Origin: Bacteroidales bacterium
GTDB lineage: Bacteria > Bacteroidota > Bacteroidia > Bacteroidales > UBA932
Length of the DNA: 64,000 nucleotides
Direction: 5' to 3'
NCBI GenBank assembly: GCA_017631875.1
Contig: JAGBSL010000003.1
Span: 1 to 64,000, forward strand
The notes beneath the pieces are model-generated. The model worked only from the letters and a program-made list of their open reading frames with translations. It was not told the DNA's origin and did no database searches. This document shows, in pieces, positions 32,409-40,170 of this stretch (positions are counted from its first letter, which is position 1; each line of letters opens with the position of its first letter). Made by a program: the position numbers and the translations under genes.

Positions 32409-32837
32409 ATGAATGTTCGCAAGCTCAGAAATATCAGTTCAGAGGAATTTTCACAAATCAACATTCTTCTAAAGAAATTGTCCCCAAAGGCCCCTGACAT
32501 AAGCCAGGAAAGGCTAGACAGCCTCATTGATAAGGAATCATTCAGTCTCTTTGTCACCGAAGAGGAGGCAACCATTACCGGAATGCTTACACTGACCAGA
32601 TGTGACACTTTAGCAAAAAGCAAGTACTGGATTGAAGACGTGGTAGTGGACCCGGCATTCAGAGGTAAGGGAGCAGGCAGGGCATTGATCCAAACCGCCA
32701 TTTCACATGTAAAGAGAGCAGAAGAGCACTGTGTCATATACCTGACCTCAAACCCTTCAAGAGTAGAGGCAAGGGCCTTGTACAGATCAGAGGGGTTTGA
32801 AGAATATGAGACAGGGGTCTTCCGCATCAAGATATAA
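32409..32837 (+). CDS. GNAT family N-acetyltransferase
   Basis: 142 residues, one GNAT domain. The acetyl-CoA-binding motif A is clear: WIEDVVVDPAFRGKGAGRALIQTAI (V-x3-RGxGxG/A form), followed by ARALYRSEGFEEYETGVFRI, the usual C-terminal strand with the conserved Tyr. The target (amino group of a sugar, protein or small molecule) is unknown. Next gene downstream is a GH109 lipoprotein, 11 nt away, so the two may be co-transcribed. Start chosen by the -7 box at 32383. Confidence 0.88.
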   Translation: MNVRKLRNISSEEFSQINILLKKLSPKAPDISQERLDSLIDKESFSLFVTEEEATITGMLTLTRCDTLAKSKYWIEDVVVDPAFRGKGAGRALIQTAISHVKRAEEHCVIYLTSNPSRVEARALYRSEGFEEYETGVFRIKI

Positions 32838-32848
32838 ACATTACGATT

Positions 32849-34252
32849 ATGAGATATTTCCTTCACATCATCACCGCGATCATCACATTGCTATGCTTCA
32901 CATCATGCAGCAACAAGCACGAACAATGTTATGAGATCCAGAATGGTATAGCCATTTACAACACACCGGCACGTCCTGCGGACCAGGTTTCAATGATCGG
33001 ATTTGCTGCCGAGCCTCTTGAAACAGTCAGGATCGGAGTCATCGGACTTGGCATGCGCGGACCGGATGCAGTGAACAGATTTGCCAACATTGACGGCACA
33101 CAGATCATCGCGATATGCGACCTGTACGCAGAGAAACTTGAAAAGACACAGCAGATTCTGGAGAGGAACGGCAGGGCACGTGCTGCCGAATACAGCGGTC
33201 CGGAAGGATGGAGAGAGCTCTGCGACAGGGAGGACCTTGACCTTGTCTATATCGTTACTCCTTGGGATTCACACACTCCTATGGCCGTATATGCTATGGA
33301 GCATGGTAAGCATGTAGCAATAGAAGTTCCGGCGGCAACATCCGTAAAGGAGTGCTGGCAGCTTGTGGATACTGCTGAAAAGACACGCAGGCACTGCATG
33401 ATGCTGGAGAACTGCGTATATGACTTCTTCGAGCTGACCACTCTCAACATGGCTCAGCAAGGCGTCTTCGGAGATATCATCCACACTGAAGGAGCATACA
33501 TCCACAATCTTGACCCGTTTTGGAACGAGTATCAGGACGACTGGAGATATGAGTTCAACAAGAAGAACCGTGGCGACATCTATCCGACACACGGGCTCGG
33601 ACCTGCATGCTGGGCACTTGACATCCACCGAGGAGACAGAATGACAACCCTTGTCGCAATGGATACCGATGCATTCAACGGCAAGAGACTGGCTGCCGCT
33701 CATGGGGAGGAGGAATATGCTAACGGAGACCACACCATCACCCTAATCCGCACAGAAAAGGGAAAGACAATCGAGATCCAGCATAACGTCGTGACTCCTC
33801 GTCCTTACAACAGAATGTATATGGTGGAGGGAACAGAAGGCTTCGCCAACAAATATCCATATGAGGGCTATGCTATCCGCACCAAGGGCAGAGAAGACAT
33901 TTCCGTAGACTTCCTTGAAGGTCTTGATGGGGAATCCTTTGTCAACAGACGCATCATGGAGGACCTTGAAAGAGAATACCATCACCCTATTCTTGCCGAG
34001 GAATCCCTAGTGGAAACAGCAAAGCGAATAGGAGGCCATGGCGGAATGGACTTCATCATGGACTACCGCCTGATCTACTGCCTCCGTAATGGTTTTCCGC
34101 TTGACCAGGACGTTTACGACGCTGCCGAGTGGTCCTGCCTTGGCGAGCTCACAAGAGTATCTATCGAGAACGGCTGCATCCCTGTCGTAATGCCCGACTT
34201 TACACGCGGAGACTGGAACAAGATCAATGGACTGAAACTACACTTAAAATAA
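32849..34252 (+). CDS. GH109 alpha-N-acetylgalactosaminidase-like lipoprotein
   Basis: 467 residues. A lipoprotein signal with lipobox CFTSC is followed by a Gfo/Idh/MocA fold. The NAD-binding motif is VIGVIGLGMRGPDAVNRFA-like (near residue 62), and the family-109 signature runs through TPMAVYAMEHGKHVAIEVPA, then CMMLENCVYDFFELTTLNMA and YPTHGLGPACWALDIHRGDR. GH109 enzymes remove terminal alpha-linked GalNAc (for example from mucin or blood group A antigen) by an NAD-dependent redox mechanism. Probably surface or periplasmic. The next genes encode a CBM9-like protein and a sugar kinase, which supports amino-sugar use. Confidence 0.9.
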   Translation: MRYFLHIITAIITLLCFTSCSNKHEQCYEIQNGIAIYNTPARPADQVSMIGFAAEPLETVRIGVIGLGMRGPDAVNRFANIDGTQIIAICDLYAEKLEKTQQILERNGRARAAEYSGPEGWRELCDREDLDLVYIVTPWDSHTPMAVYAMEHGKHVAIEVPAATSVKECWQLVDTAEKTRRHCMMLENCVYDFFELTTLNMAQQGVFGDIIHTEGAYIHNLDPFWNEYQDDWRYEFNKKNRGDIYPTHGLGPACWALDIHRGDRMTTLVAMDTDAFNGKRLAAAHGEEEYANGDHTITLIRTEKGKTIEIQHNVVTPRPYNRMYMVEGTEGFANKYPYEGYAIRTKGREDISVDFLEGLDGESFVNRRIMEDLEREYHHPILAEESLVETAKRIGGHGGMDFIMDYRLIYCLRNGFPLDQDVYDAAEWSCLGELTRVSIENGCIPVVMPDFTRGDWNKINGLKLHLK

Positions 34253-34254
34253 TC

Positions 34255-34881
34255 ATGATAAGATCTACTTACCTACCCGACACAGACAAGATGACCTTCG
34301 AAGATATTCTGGCTGCCATCGAGAGCAGCCAGGAATTTCCATTGTCATGCGTGAACTGGAAGGAATACCCTCATGCTCCGCAGGTCAGCTTCCATGTAGC
34401 TCATACCGACAAGGCGCTGGTGGTCCTCTTCGACGTGAAGGAAGACCATGTGCGTGCCGTGAGCCTTGAGGCGAACGGACCGGTGTGGGAGGACAGCTGC
34501 GTGGAGATCTTCCTCGCAGTGCCAGGTCGCGAAGGCTATTTCAACTTCGAGACCAACTGCATAGGCACATCGCTGGCCGCATACAGACGCTCTAAAACAG
34601 ATGCAGACATGTTCGGGCCAGAGCAGATGGAGCAGATCGGAACGGTCGCTTCGCTTCCACACGAGGTGATCGACCGCAAGGGAGAGGGCCAGGAGTGGAG
34701 CATGCTGAAGATCATTCCTTTCTCGCTACTCGGACTTTCTGAGAAGCCTGCAATGCTCAAGGGCAACTTCTACAAGTGCGGAGACTGCTGCGAGCCTATG
34801 CACTTCCTCAGCTGGGCGCCTATCGACCTGCCTCAGCCTAACTTCCACTGCCCTGAATTTTTCGGAGAAATCACATTTTAA
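34255..34881 (+). CDS. CBM9-like carbohydrate-binding domain protein
   Basis: 208 residues forming a single beta-sandwich of the family-9 carbohydrate-binding type (PQVSFHVAHTDKALVVLFDV, then VWEDSCVEIFLAVPGREGYF and CGDCCEPMHFLSWAPIDLPQ near the end). No signal peptide is seen, so it would be cytoplasmic unless exported in an unusual way. Such single-domain proteins are common in Bacteroidota next to glycosidases; no activity is established that I know of. It starts 2 nt after the GH109 stop, which points to co-translation with it. Confidence 0.82.
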   Translation: MIRSTYLPDTDKMTFEDILAAIESSQEFPLSCVNWKEYPHAPQVSFHVAHTDKALVVLFDVKEDHVRAVSLEANGPVWEDSCVEIFLAVPGREGYFNFETNCIGTSLAAYRRSKTDADMFGPEQMEQIGTVASLPHEVIDRKGEGQEWSMLKIIPFSLLGLSEKPAMLKGNFYKCGDCCEPMHFLSWAPIDLPQPNFHCPEFFGEITF

Positions 34882-34888
34882 TACCCTC

Positions 34889-34925
34889 CTGTCATTCCGA
34901 CTGAACGAAGTGAATGGAGGAATCT
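34889..34925. repeat. REP-like repeat between CBM9-like gene and kinase
   Basis: The 37 nt read GTCATTCCGACTGAACGAAG followed by TGAATGGAGGAATCT. This is the widespread Bacteroidota intergenic repeat form; CATTC and GAATG form its stem. It fills the short gap between two co-directional genes. Confidence 0.6.
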
Positions 34926-34937
34926 AATAACATAAAA

Positions 34938-36008
34938 ATGGAAACAAGACTTCTTAACATCGCCCTCCAGTTCGAGCTGGAAGGCACAATCGCCGAGATC
35001 AAGCCTCTTGGCGAGGGTTTCATCAACGATACATTCGTAATCAAGACAGAGGGTGAGGCACCGAACTACATCCTCCAGCGCAAGAACCACATCATCTTCC
35101 CTGACGTTCCGGGCATGATGGAGAACATCAAGGCCGTTACAGAGCACATCAAGGCTAAGGTTGCGGACCCTCTCCGCGAGACCCTTACAGTGATCCCTGC
35201 AAAGGACGGCAAGCTCTATGTAAAGGACGGCGAGAACTTCTGGGCTGTATGTCTTTTCATTCCTGACACTACATCGCCTGTACGTGCCGACACTCCTGAA
35301 CTCGCTTACCAGGGAGGTCTCGGAACAGGCCGTTTCCAGGCTCTGCTTGCAGACTTCACCCAGCCTCTCAACGAGACCATCAAGGGCTTCCACAACATCC
35401 GTTGGAGATTCCAGCAGTGGGATGAGACTATCGCAGCTGACCCTGTAGGTCGTGTGGCAGAGCTCCAGGAGGAGATCTCATGGATCGAGTCACGCAGAAA
35501 GGAGATGCTCGACTTCTGGTCACTCGTAGAGGACGGCACAATTCCTATGCACGTAACTCACAACGACACCAAGATCTCTAACATCCTCTTCAACAAGGCT
35601 GACGGCAGCATGCTCTGTATGATCGACCTTGATACAGTAATGTCTTCGACATCACTGAATGACTTCGGTGACGCTATCCGTTCATACACCAACACAGGTG
35701 CAGAGGACGACAAGAACCTCGACAACGTAGAGATGAGCCTCGAGATGTTCAAGGCATACGCTGAGGGTTACCTCCACGAGCAGAAGACTTCTATGGTACA
35801 GAGCGAGCTCGACTGGCTTGCATTCTCTGCAAGATACATCACCTTCGAGCAGGTACTCCGCTTCCTGATGGACTACATCGACGGCGACAAGTACTACAAG
35901 ACAGCATATCCTGAGCACAACCTCGTGCGTACACACGCTCAGTACAAGCTCCTCCAGAGCATGGAGCGCCAGTACGACGCAATGTGCGAGATCATCAAGA
36001 ATATCTAA
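34938..36008 (+). CDS. NahK-like sugar 1-kinase (aminoglycoside phosphotransferase fold)
   Basis: 356 residues, APH fold. IKPLGEGFINDTFVI is the nucleotide loop, MHVTHNDTKISNILF the catalytic His-x-Asp loop, and MLCMIDLDTVMSS the metal-binding Asp. The size and sequence resemble N-acetylhexosamine 1-kinase (NahK), which phosphorylates GlcNAc or GalNAc at C1. With GH109 upstream and galE and a phosphohexomutase divergent, a GalNAc salvage route (release, 1-phosphorylation, entry into UDP-sugars) is a reasonable inference. An ATG at 34914 lies in the REP repeat; 34938 (METRLLNIAL) is preferred. Confidence 0.8.
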   Translation: METRLLNIALQFELEGTIAEIKPLGEGFINDTFVIKTEGEAPNYILQRKNHIIFPDVPGMMENIKAVTEHIKAKVADPLRETLTVIPAKDGKLYVKDGENFWAVCLFIPDTTSPVRADTPELAYQGGLGTGRFQALLADFTQPLNETIKGFHNIRWRFQQWDETIAADPVGRVAELQEEISWIESRRKEMLDFWSLVEDGTIPMHVTHNDTKISNILFNKADGSMLCMIDLDTVMSSTSLNDFGDAIRSYTNTGAEDDKNLDNVEMSLEMFKAYAEGYLHEQKTSMVQSELDWLAFSARYITFEQVLRFLMDYIDGDKYYKTAYPEHNLVRTHAQYKLLQSMERQYDAMCEIIKNI

Positions 36009-36067
36009 GCCCACGTCACCGGTTAGGGCGGCAGACATAGTGCTGACAATCAGTATGTTACACAAAC

Positions 36068-36093
36068 AAGGGTCGGAAAATTTTCCGACCCTT
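36068..36093. terminator. Palindromic terminator after the sugar kinase
   Basis: AAGGGTCGGAAAA (36068-36080) and TTTTCCGACCCTT (36081-36093) form a perfect 26-bp palindrome, followed by AATTTATTAAT. It can end transcription of the kinase gene and of the convergent DUF456 gene. Confidence 0.8.
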
Positions 36094-36137
36094 AATTTAT
36101 TAATGCACTATGAGTCAACATATTAGGTGACTCTCGT

Positions 36138-36614
36138 TTAGAAGCAGAAGACGAAGATGCGCCAGAGGATGAGGACTGAAACGATGGTCTTGAGGCCTGT
36201 TCCTGTGATGAAGCCGAGGAAGGAGCCGATTGCTGCCTTGAGGGCGTCACCTGCTGACTTCTTGCCCCAGTACATTTCCGAGAGGAAGGCTCCCAGGAAT
36301 GATCCGAGGATCATTCCGATCGGGGTGAAGATGATACCGAGGATCAGACCTACCAATGCTCCGCGTTCTGCGAAGCGGCTGCCTCCGGTTATCTTTGTGA
36401 AGTACATAGGGACAACGTAGTCTACCACTGATACGATGGCCACTACCACACCCCAGATGATCAGGGTCTTCATCTGCATTTCTTCAGGTCCCCAGATGTA
36501 GAGGAGAAGAAGGCCGACCCAGCTGATAGGGGTTCCCGGAAGTCCGGGGAGGATACTGCCGGCGATTCCTATCACGCCTGCCAATATCGCAAGGATTATG
36601 ATTATTGTTTCCAT
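36138..36614 (-). CDS. DUF456 family membrane protein
   Basis: 158 residues, four or five TM helices, glycine-rich. The family pattern is visible: IAGSILPGLPGTPISWVGLLLL at the start, then VDYVVPMYFTKITGGSRFAE and IIFTPIGMILGSFLGAFLSEM. DUF456 proteins are inner-membrane proteins of unknown function with glycine-zipper helices. It is separated from the upstream aminopeptidase gene by a 60-nt gap with a strong hairpin. Confidence 0.9.
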   Translation of the reverse strand: METIIIILAILAGVIGIAGSILPGLPGTPISWVGLLLLYIWGPEEMQMKTLIIWGVVVAIVSVVDYVVPMYFTKITGGSRFAERGALVGLILGIIFTPIGMILGSFLGAFLSEMYWGKKSAGDALKAAIGSFLGFITGTGLKTIVSVLILWRIFVFCF

Positions 36615-36631
36615 AATGTTAAAACTTTAGT

Positions 36632-36672
36632 GTATCATATAGGGGTTTAGTTTTCCAACCCCTATATGATAC
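36632..36672. terminator. 16-bp hairpin between the aminopeptidase and DUF456 genes
   Basis: GTATCATATAGGGGTT (36632-36647) and AACCCCTATATGATAC (36657-36672) are perfect reverse complements around a 9-nt loop. On the minus strand it lies 3 nt after the aminopeptidase stop codon. There is no clean U-tract, so it may be a stabilising 3' structure as much as a terminator. Confidence 0.65.
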
Positions 36673-36674
36673 CA

Positions 36675-38102
36675 TTATTCATTAGCCATGATATCTTCTA
36701 CCTCAGACGAGAGGATAGGGAGGCGGTGAGGGCCGAGGCGGCGGGCACCGTCTGCTGTCACAAGGATGTCGTCCTCGAGACGGATGCCTCCGAAGTCATA
36801 GTATCCTTCCAGCTTATCATAGTTCACGAAGCCCTTATCTGTGCCTTCCCTCTTCCACTGCTCGATGAGGGCCGGGATGAAATAGAGACCAGGCTCGTCG
36901 GTCACCACATGACCAGGCTCGAGGCGGCGGGCCATTCTGAGGTTGCCCAATCCGAGGAGCGGGTGACGCTTCTGGTCCTCTGCGTAACCTACATAGTTCT
37001 CGCCGAGGTCCTCCATGTCATGTACATCCATTCCCATGTTGTGGCCGAGGCCGTGCGGCATGAAGAGGCCAGATATTCCGAGCGGAAGCATCTCGTCCAC
37101 ATCACCACGAACAAGGTCGATTGCCTTGAGGCCTTCGAGGAGGAACTTCGCAGTTGCATAATGCACATCCCAATATGTTGTGCCAGGCTTTGTGAGGCTA
37201 TATGCATAGTCGTTCGCCTGCTGGACGATGTCATATATTTCACGCTGCTTGGTGGTAAACTTACCACTGCATGGATAGGTACGTGTGAAGTCTGAAGCGT
37301 AGTGTGTGTTGCTCTCGGCACCGGCATCGACTACGAGCAGACGGCCCGGAGTGATGATCTGGTGGTGGCTGTGGTTGTGGAGGGTCTCGCCGTTCTGCGA
37401 AAGGATTGTCGTGAATGAAGGACCCCATCCCTTTGAGTATGTGACACCTTCCATGCGACCCACGATCTCCTGCTCCAGCACTCCCGGCTTACAGCCGCGA
37501 CGTGCCTCTGTGTGCATCCAGTAGCCGATTTCAGCTGCCTTGTCAAGCTCCTCAATCTCGCACTCTTCCTTTATCAGACGCATAGCAACTACAGACTTCA
37601 CGAGTTCCTCTGAAGCGCCGCCTGCTGCCACTGGTCCGACCTTACGGACTGCCTCAGTATCGATACCTGTGAGCTGGGAGAGCTTCATCTGGTTGTAATA
37701 TCTTGCAGGTGGGAGGAAATGTACAGGACGGCCTGCCGCAACAGCTGCAGTCACTGCCTTGTAGAAGTCTGCCAACGGAGCGGTAGCTGCGCAACCGATT
37801 GCAGCGCCTTTTGAAGCCACTGTCGGCTGAGGACCCATCCAGATGATGTCGTCGATATCAACATCGTTTCCATAAAGGCACTCCTGTGCTGTATCAAGGT
37901 CAAGGACAGCCGCAAACCAAGGCTCGTCGATGCCCCAGTAATAAAGGAAGTTGCTGTCCTGACGGAACTTGTAGTCATTGCCGCGATAATTGGTCGCAGC
38001 ATCCACATTGCCGAGGAACACGGCCACGCCGTGGGCTCCCCTTGACGCCATCTGCCCGAGCAGACCGCGGCGTCTGTTTACGTATACTTCTGAATTGAAC
38101 AT
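36675..38102 (-). CDS. pepP: Xaa-Pro aminopeptidase (M24B)
   Basis: Removes N-terminal residues that precede proline; cytoplasmic metallopeptidase. 475 residues: N-terminal AMP_N domain (about 5-140, with YRGNDYKFRQDSNFLYYWG) and a pita-bread catalytic domain with the five metal ligands: two Asp in VVDAGAESNTHYASDFTRTY, His in PHGLGHNMGMDVHD, Glu in DEPGLYFIP and Glu in FGGIRLEDDILVT. Length and motifs are those of bacterial aminopeptidase P. It is the downstream neighbour of the DUF4434 gene (14 nt), so they may be read together, though the functions are unrelated. Confidence 0.93.
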   Translation of the reverse strand: MFNSEVYVNRRRGLLGQMASRGAHGVAVFLGNVDAATNYRGNDYKFRQDSNFLYYWGIDEPWFAAVLDLDTAQECLYGNDVDIDDIIWMGPQPTVASKGAAIGCAATAPLADFYKAVTAAVAAGRPVHFLPPARYYNQMKLSQLTGIDTEAVRKVGPVAAGGASEELVKSVVAMRLIKEECEIEELDKAAEIGYWMHTEARRGCKPGVLEQEIVGRMEGVTYSKGWGPSFTTILSQNGETLHNHSHHQIITPGRLLVVDAGAESNTHYASDFTRTYPCSGKFTTKQREIYDIVQQANDYAYSLTKPGTTYWDVHYATAKFLLEGLKAIDLVRGDVDEMLPLGISGLFMPHGLGHNMGMDVHDMEDLGENYVGYAEDQKRHPLLGLGNLRMARRLEPGHVVTDEPGLYFIPALIEQWKREGTDKGFVNYDKLEGYYDFGGIRLEDDILVTADGARRLGPHRLPILSSEVEDIMANE

Positions 38103-38116
38103 ATGATTGTCTTGTG

Positions 38117-39511
38117 TTATCGTGTCATCAAATAAATATAGCTCTCCTTCTCCACGGTGAAGACCAGCTTGACCTTCTTGAAACCGGAAAGGTCCTCATT
38201 GAAAAAGGCATGGTCCACGAATGCGTCATGGTTTGTGTTCGCCCACTTCTGAGGCTCGACTGTCTCCAGCAATATCCACTTGCCCTTGGCCTTTCCATAA
38301 AGCGACACCTTTACAGGCGGCACTATGCTCCTCTTGCTGTAGTTCAGCATCGCTACTGTCAGCTGACCATCACATGGATCCATTTCAACCTCGTATTTTC
38401 CTGCCTTATACTTTGTCCATGCAGCATCGGTGACCTTCTCCATAGGTCCTGCCGCAGACAGGAAGTATTCCTCCGCAGCCTTCCAATGCGCATCACCGCC
38501 AAGCCATGCCATGTAGTCCTCGTATGCCTTCTCTGACCAATATGGCTGACCCAGAGGGTATTGCGAGCCTGACTTGTCAAACATTCCGCAGATGATGAAT
38601 GAGATTATCTTTTCCGCTCCGCCTTCAGTCGCTGCCGCCAGCTGCGAGAGGAAGCGAGGGAACGGAGCCGGGATCAAAGCAGATGTCCTGTCATTAGTTC
38701 CTCTTTCCCATGCGAATGACTCGCAGTTCGCCCACATCTGGATGCCGGTCTTATCGTGGATTGCGCGGAGCTTCTTCCAGTTCTCACGGAGTCTTGGCAA
38801 AGGATATTTCTCACGGACACATCCGATCTCATCCTGATATGCTATGATGTCCACAGTCAGACGTGCAATCTGCTGCTCGTAACGTGGATCATCGAAGTTC
38901 GAATTGAAGATGCCGTAGGGCGATATCATGATCTTGGCATGCGGAGTCAGCTCTCGGGCGCGTGCGGTAAGCGCATTCACGGCCTCAACCGCATAGTCTG
39001 TAAGCACCGGTCCGAAGCAGTCCTCTACAGGGAGATACCAGCCGTAGAATGCAGGATGGTCTCCATAAAGACCGGCAAGTTCCTCCATCATCTCGATCTG
39101 ACGTCCCTTGATTGCAGGGTCACGCAGATTATCGTCCTGATCCTTTGCCCAGCCTGTACTCATGAACACCTTCATGCCATGCTTTGCCGCTTCGTCCATG
39201 ATGGCATCCACAGGACTCTGCCTGTCTGCCGGATAGTGCCAGTCCATCAGCTTGGAAGGATAGTATGCCTTGCACTCGTTTGCCACCGACATGAACACGA
39301 GGTACTCCATGCCCATCTCACCCATCTCGGCAACCTTGGTCGCCCACATCTGCGGGTCCGTGCCATCGACACCCTCAGGGTTGGTGTACTTATTACGTAC
39401 ATCCTGATACGGCAGGTTGATGAATGTTCCTGTCACTGGAAGGGTATTCTGTGCGAGGGATACCACAGCTGCCCCCAAGAGCAAAAATGCCAAAAGAATG
39501 GTCTTTCTCAT
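38117..39511 (-). CDS. DUF4434 secreted protein, TIM-barrel glycosidase-like
   Basis: 464 residues with a signal peptide (MRKTILLAFLLLGAAVVSLA, cleaved near LAQ). The body (about 25-370) has the DUF4434 arrangement of a glycosidase-like (beta/alpha)8 barrel: VTGTFINLPYQDVRNKY, then YYPSKLMDWHYPADRQSPVD, HPAFYGWYLPVEDCFG with a conserved acidic pair, and IDIIAYQDEIGC-like strand ends. A short beta domain closes the protein. No activity is established that I know of. The -7 box TAAATTTG (minus strand, 39540-39533) lies 21 nt upstream. Its position in a set with GH9 and GH2 suggests glycan breakdown. Confidence 0.8.
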   Translation of the reverse strand: MRKTILLAFLLLGAAVVSLAQNTLPVTGTFINLPYQDVRNKYTNPEGVDGTDPQMWATKVAEMGEMGMEYLVFMSVANECKAYYPSKLMDWHYPADRQSPVDAIMDEAAKHGMKVFMSTGWAKDQDDNLRDPAIKGRQIEMMEELAGLYGDHPAFYGWYLPVEDCFGPVLTDYAVEAVNALTARARELTPHAKIMISPYGIFNSNFDDPRYEQQIARLTVDIIAYQDEIGCVREKYPLPRLRENWKKLRAIHDKTGIQMWANCESFAWERGTNDRTSALIPAPFPRFLSQLAAATEGGAEKIISFIICGMFDKSGSQYPLGQPYWSEKAYEDYMAWLGGDAHWKAAEEYFLSAAGPMEKVTDAAWTKYKAGKYEVEMDPCDGQLTVAMLNYSKRSIVPPVKVSLYGKAKGKWILLETVEPQKWANTNHDAFVDHAFFNEDLSGFKKVKLVFTVEKESYIYLMTR

Positions 39512-39532
39512 ATCTTATTCTGTCTTATCCCA

Positions 39533-39540
39533 CAAATTTA
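39533..39540 (-). promoter_or_regulatory. -7 box of the DUF4434 gene
   Basis: CAAATTTA on the plus strand reads TAAATTTG on the minus strand, an exact TAnnTTTG match 21 nt upstream of the start codon at 39511. The hairpin array begins only 44 nt further upstream. Confidence 0.55.
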
Positions 39541-39583
39541 CGGAATTATTGACACGTTGCACAATATTTTTGACATACCTGCC

Positions 39584-39850
39584 ACGACGCAGGGTTTTCG
39601 GATAGTTTCCTTGCGTCGCGGCACGGGGAGGACACCATTCCACACAATCAAAGACACGACGCAGAGTTTCAGGACGCTTTCTTTGCGTCGCGGCACGGAA
39701 AGGACACCATTCCACACAATCAAAGACACGACGCAGAGTTTCAGGACGGTTTCCTTGCGTCGCGGCACAGGAAGGGCGCAATACCTCACAACCCAAGACA
39801 CGACGCAGGGTTTCTGGACGTTTTCTTTGCGTCGCGGCACAAGGAGAAGA
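39584..39850. repeat. Tandem array, four 72-bp units with hairpins
   Basis: ACGACGC starts at 39584, 39656, 39728 and 39800, an exact 72-bp period. Each unit has ACGACGCA, about 20 nt of similar loop (GRGTTTCAGGACG...TTTC), then TGCGTCGCGGCAC starting 28 nt after the first arm. Between hairpins is a linker such as GGACACCATTCCACACAATC, conserved in units 1-2 and diverging toward unit 4. A fifth lone copy is at 12229. Not a CRISPR: linkers are repeats too and no cas genes are near. Confidence 0.92.
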
Positions 39851-39869
39851 GTAACGGAAAGGGAAGGAG

Positions 39870-39978
39870 TTCTGGTGAGGCTGGGAAGGCAGATGTTCAC
39901 TAGAACTACGAGAATAACAACATATTTCTGCAAATCCTAGAGTTCTAGTGAACTTTACAGGTGGCAGGTTCACTAGAA
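39870..39978. repeat. Second locus of TTCTAGTGAA/TTCACTAGAA repeats
   Basis: TTCTGGTGA (39870) pairs with TTCACTAGAAC (39896-39906), and TTCTAGTGAA (39943-39952) with TTCACTAGAA (39969-39978). Both pairs have 26-nt start spacing, the same as at 14765/14791. The flank ACTACG after the arm is also shared between the loci (14884 and 39906). Confidence 0.8.
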
Positions 39979-40006
39979 CCAGAAAGAAGGAGTGTCTCAA
40001 TAAAGA

Positions 40007-40125
40007 CGTGTCACGATACAGAGGAAAAGGTATTTCCGGGTGTATCGTGACACGAAATCGATGATATTACGGGATTTGCTGTCATGATACACTCAAAACT
40101 CCGATTTCAGGTGTATCGTGACACG
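40007..40125. repeat. Paired CGTGTCACGATACA inverted repeats
   Basis: CGTGTCACGATACA (40007-40020) with TGTATCGTGACACG (40041-40054), and TGTCATGATACA (40080-40091) with TGTATCGTGACACG (40112-40125). Measured from TGTCA to TGTAT, both pairs have 32-nt spacing; the loops differ. The set lies just 3' of the GH9 gene on the minus strand. Confidence 0.8.
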
Positions 40126-40127
40126 CC

Positions 40128-40170
40128 GGGCTACTGCAGAAGGTCCATTGGGCTACTGCAGAAGGTCCAT
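40128..40170. repeat. 21-bp tandem duplication at the end of the GH9 gene
   Basis: GGGCTACTGCAGAAGGTCCA plus T occurs at 40128-40148 and again at 40150-40170. On the minus strand this repeats the last five codons and stop of the GH9 gene (MDLLQ-stop) behind the real stop, at the border of the hairpin set. Confidence 0.9.

Noticed and set aside
34889..34937. Start of the sugar kinase at 34914
   Set aside because: That ATG lies inside a widespread intergenic repeat; the ATG at 34938 begins the conserved protein.
39584..39850. CRISPR array
   Set aside because: Period is 72 bp and the linkers are repeats too; no unique spacers, no leader and no cas genes in the window.
38756..39940. A 394-codon open frame on the plus strand across the DUF4434 gene and the 72-bp array
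   Set aside because: It is antisense to a gene with clear signal peptide and domain. The frame stays open in the array only because 72 is a multiple of three. Its protein has no recognisable motif.
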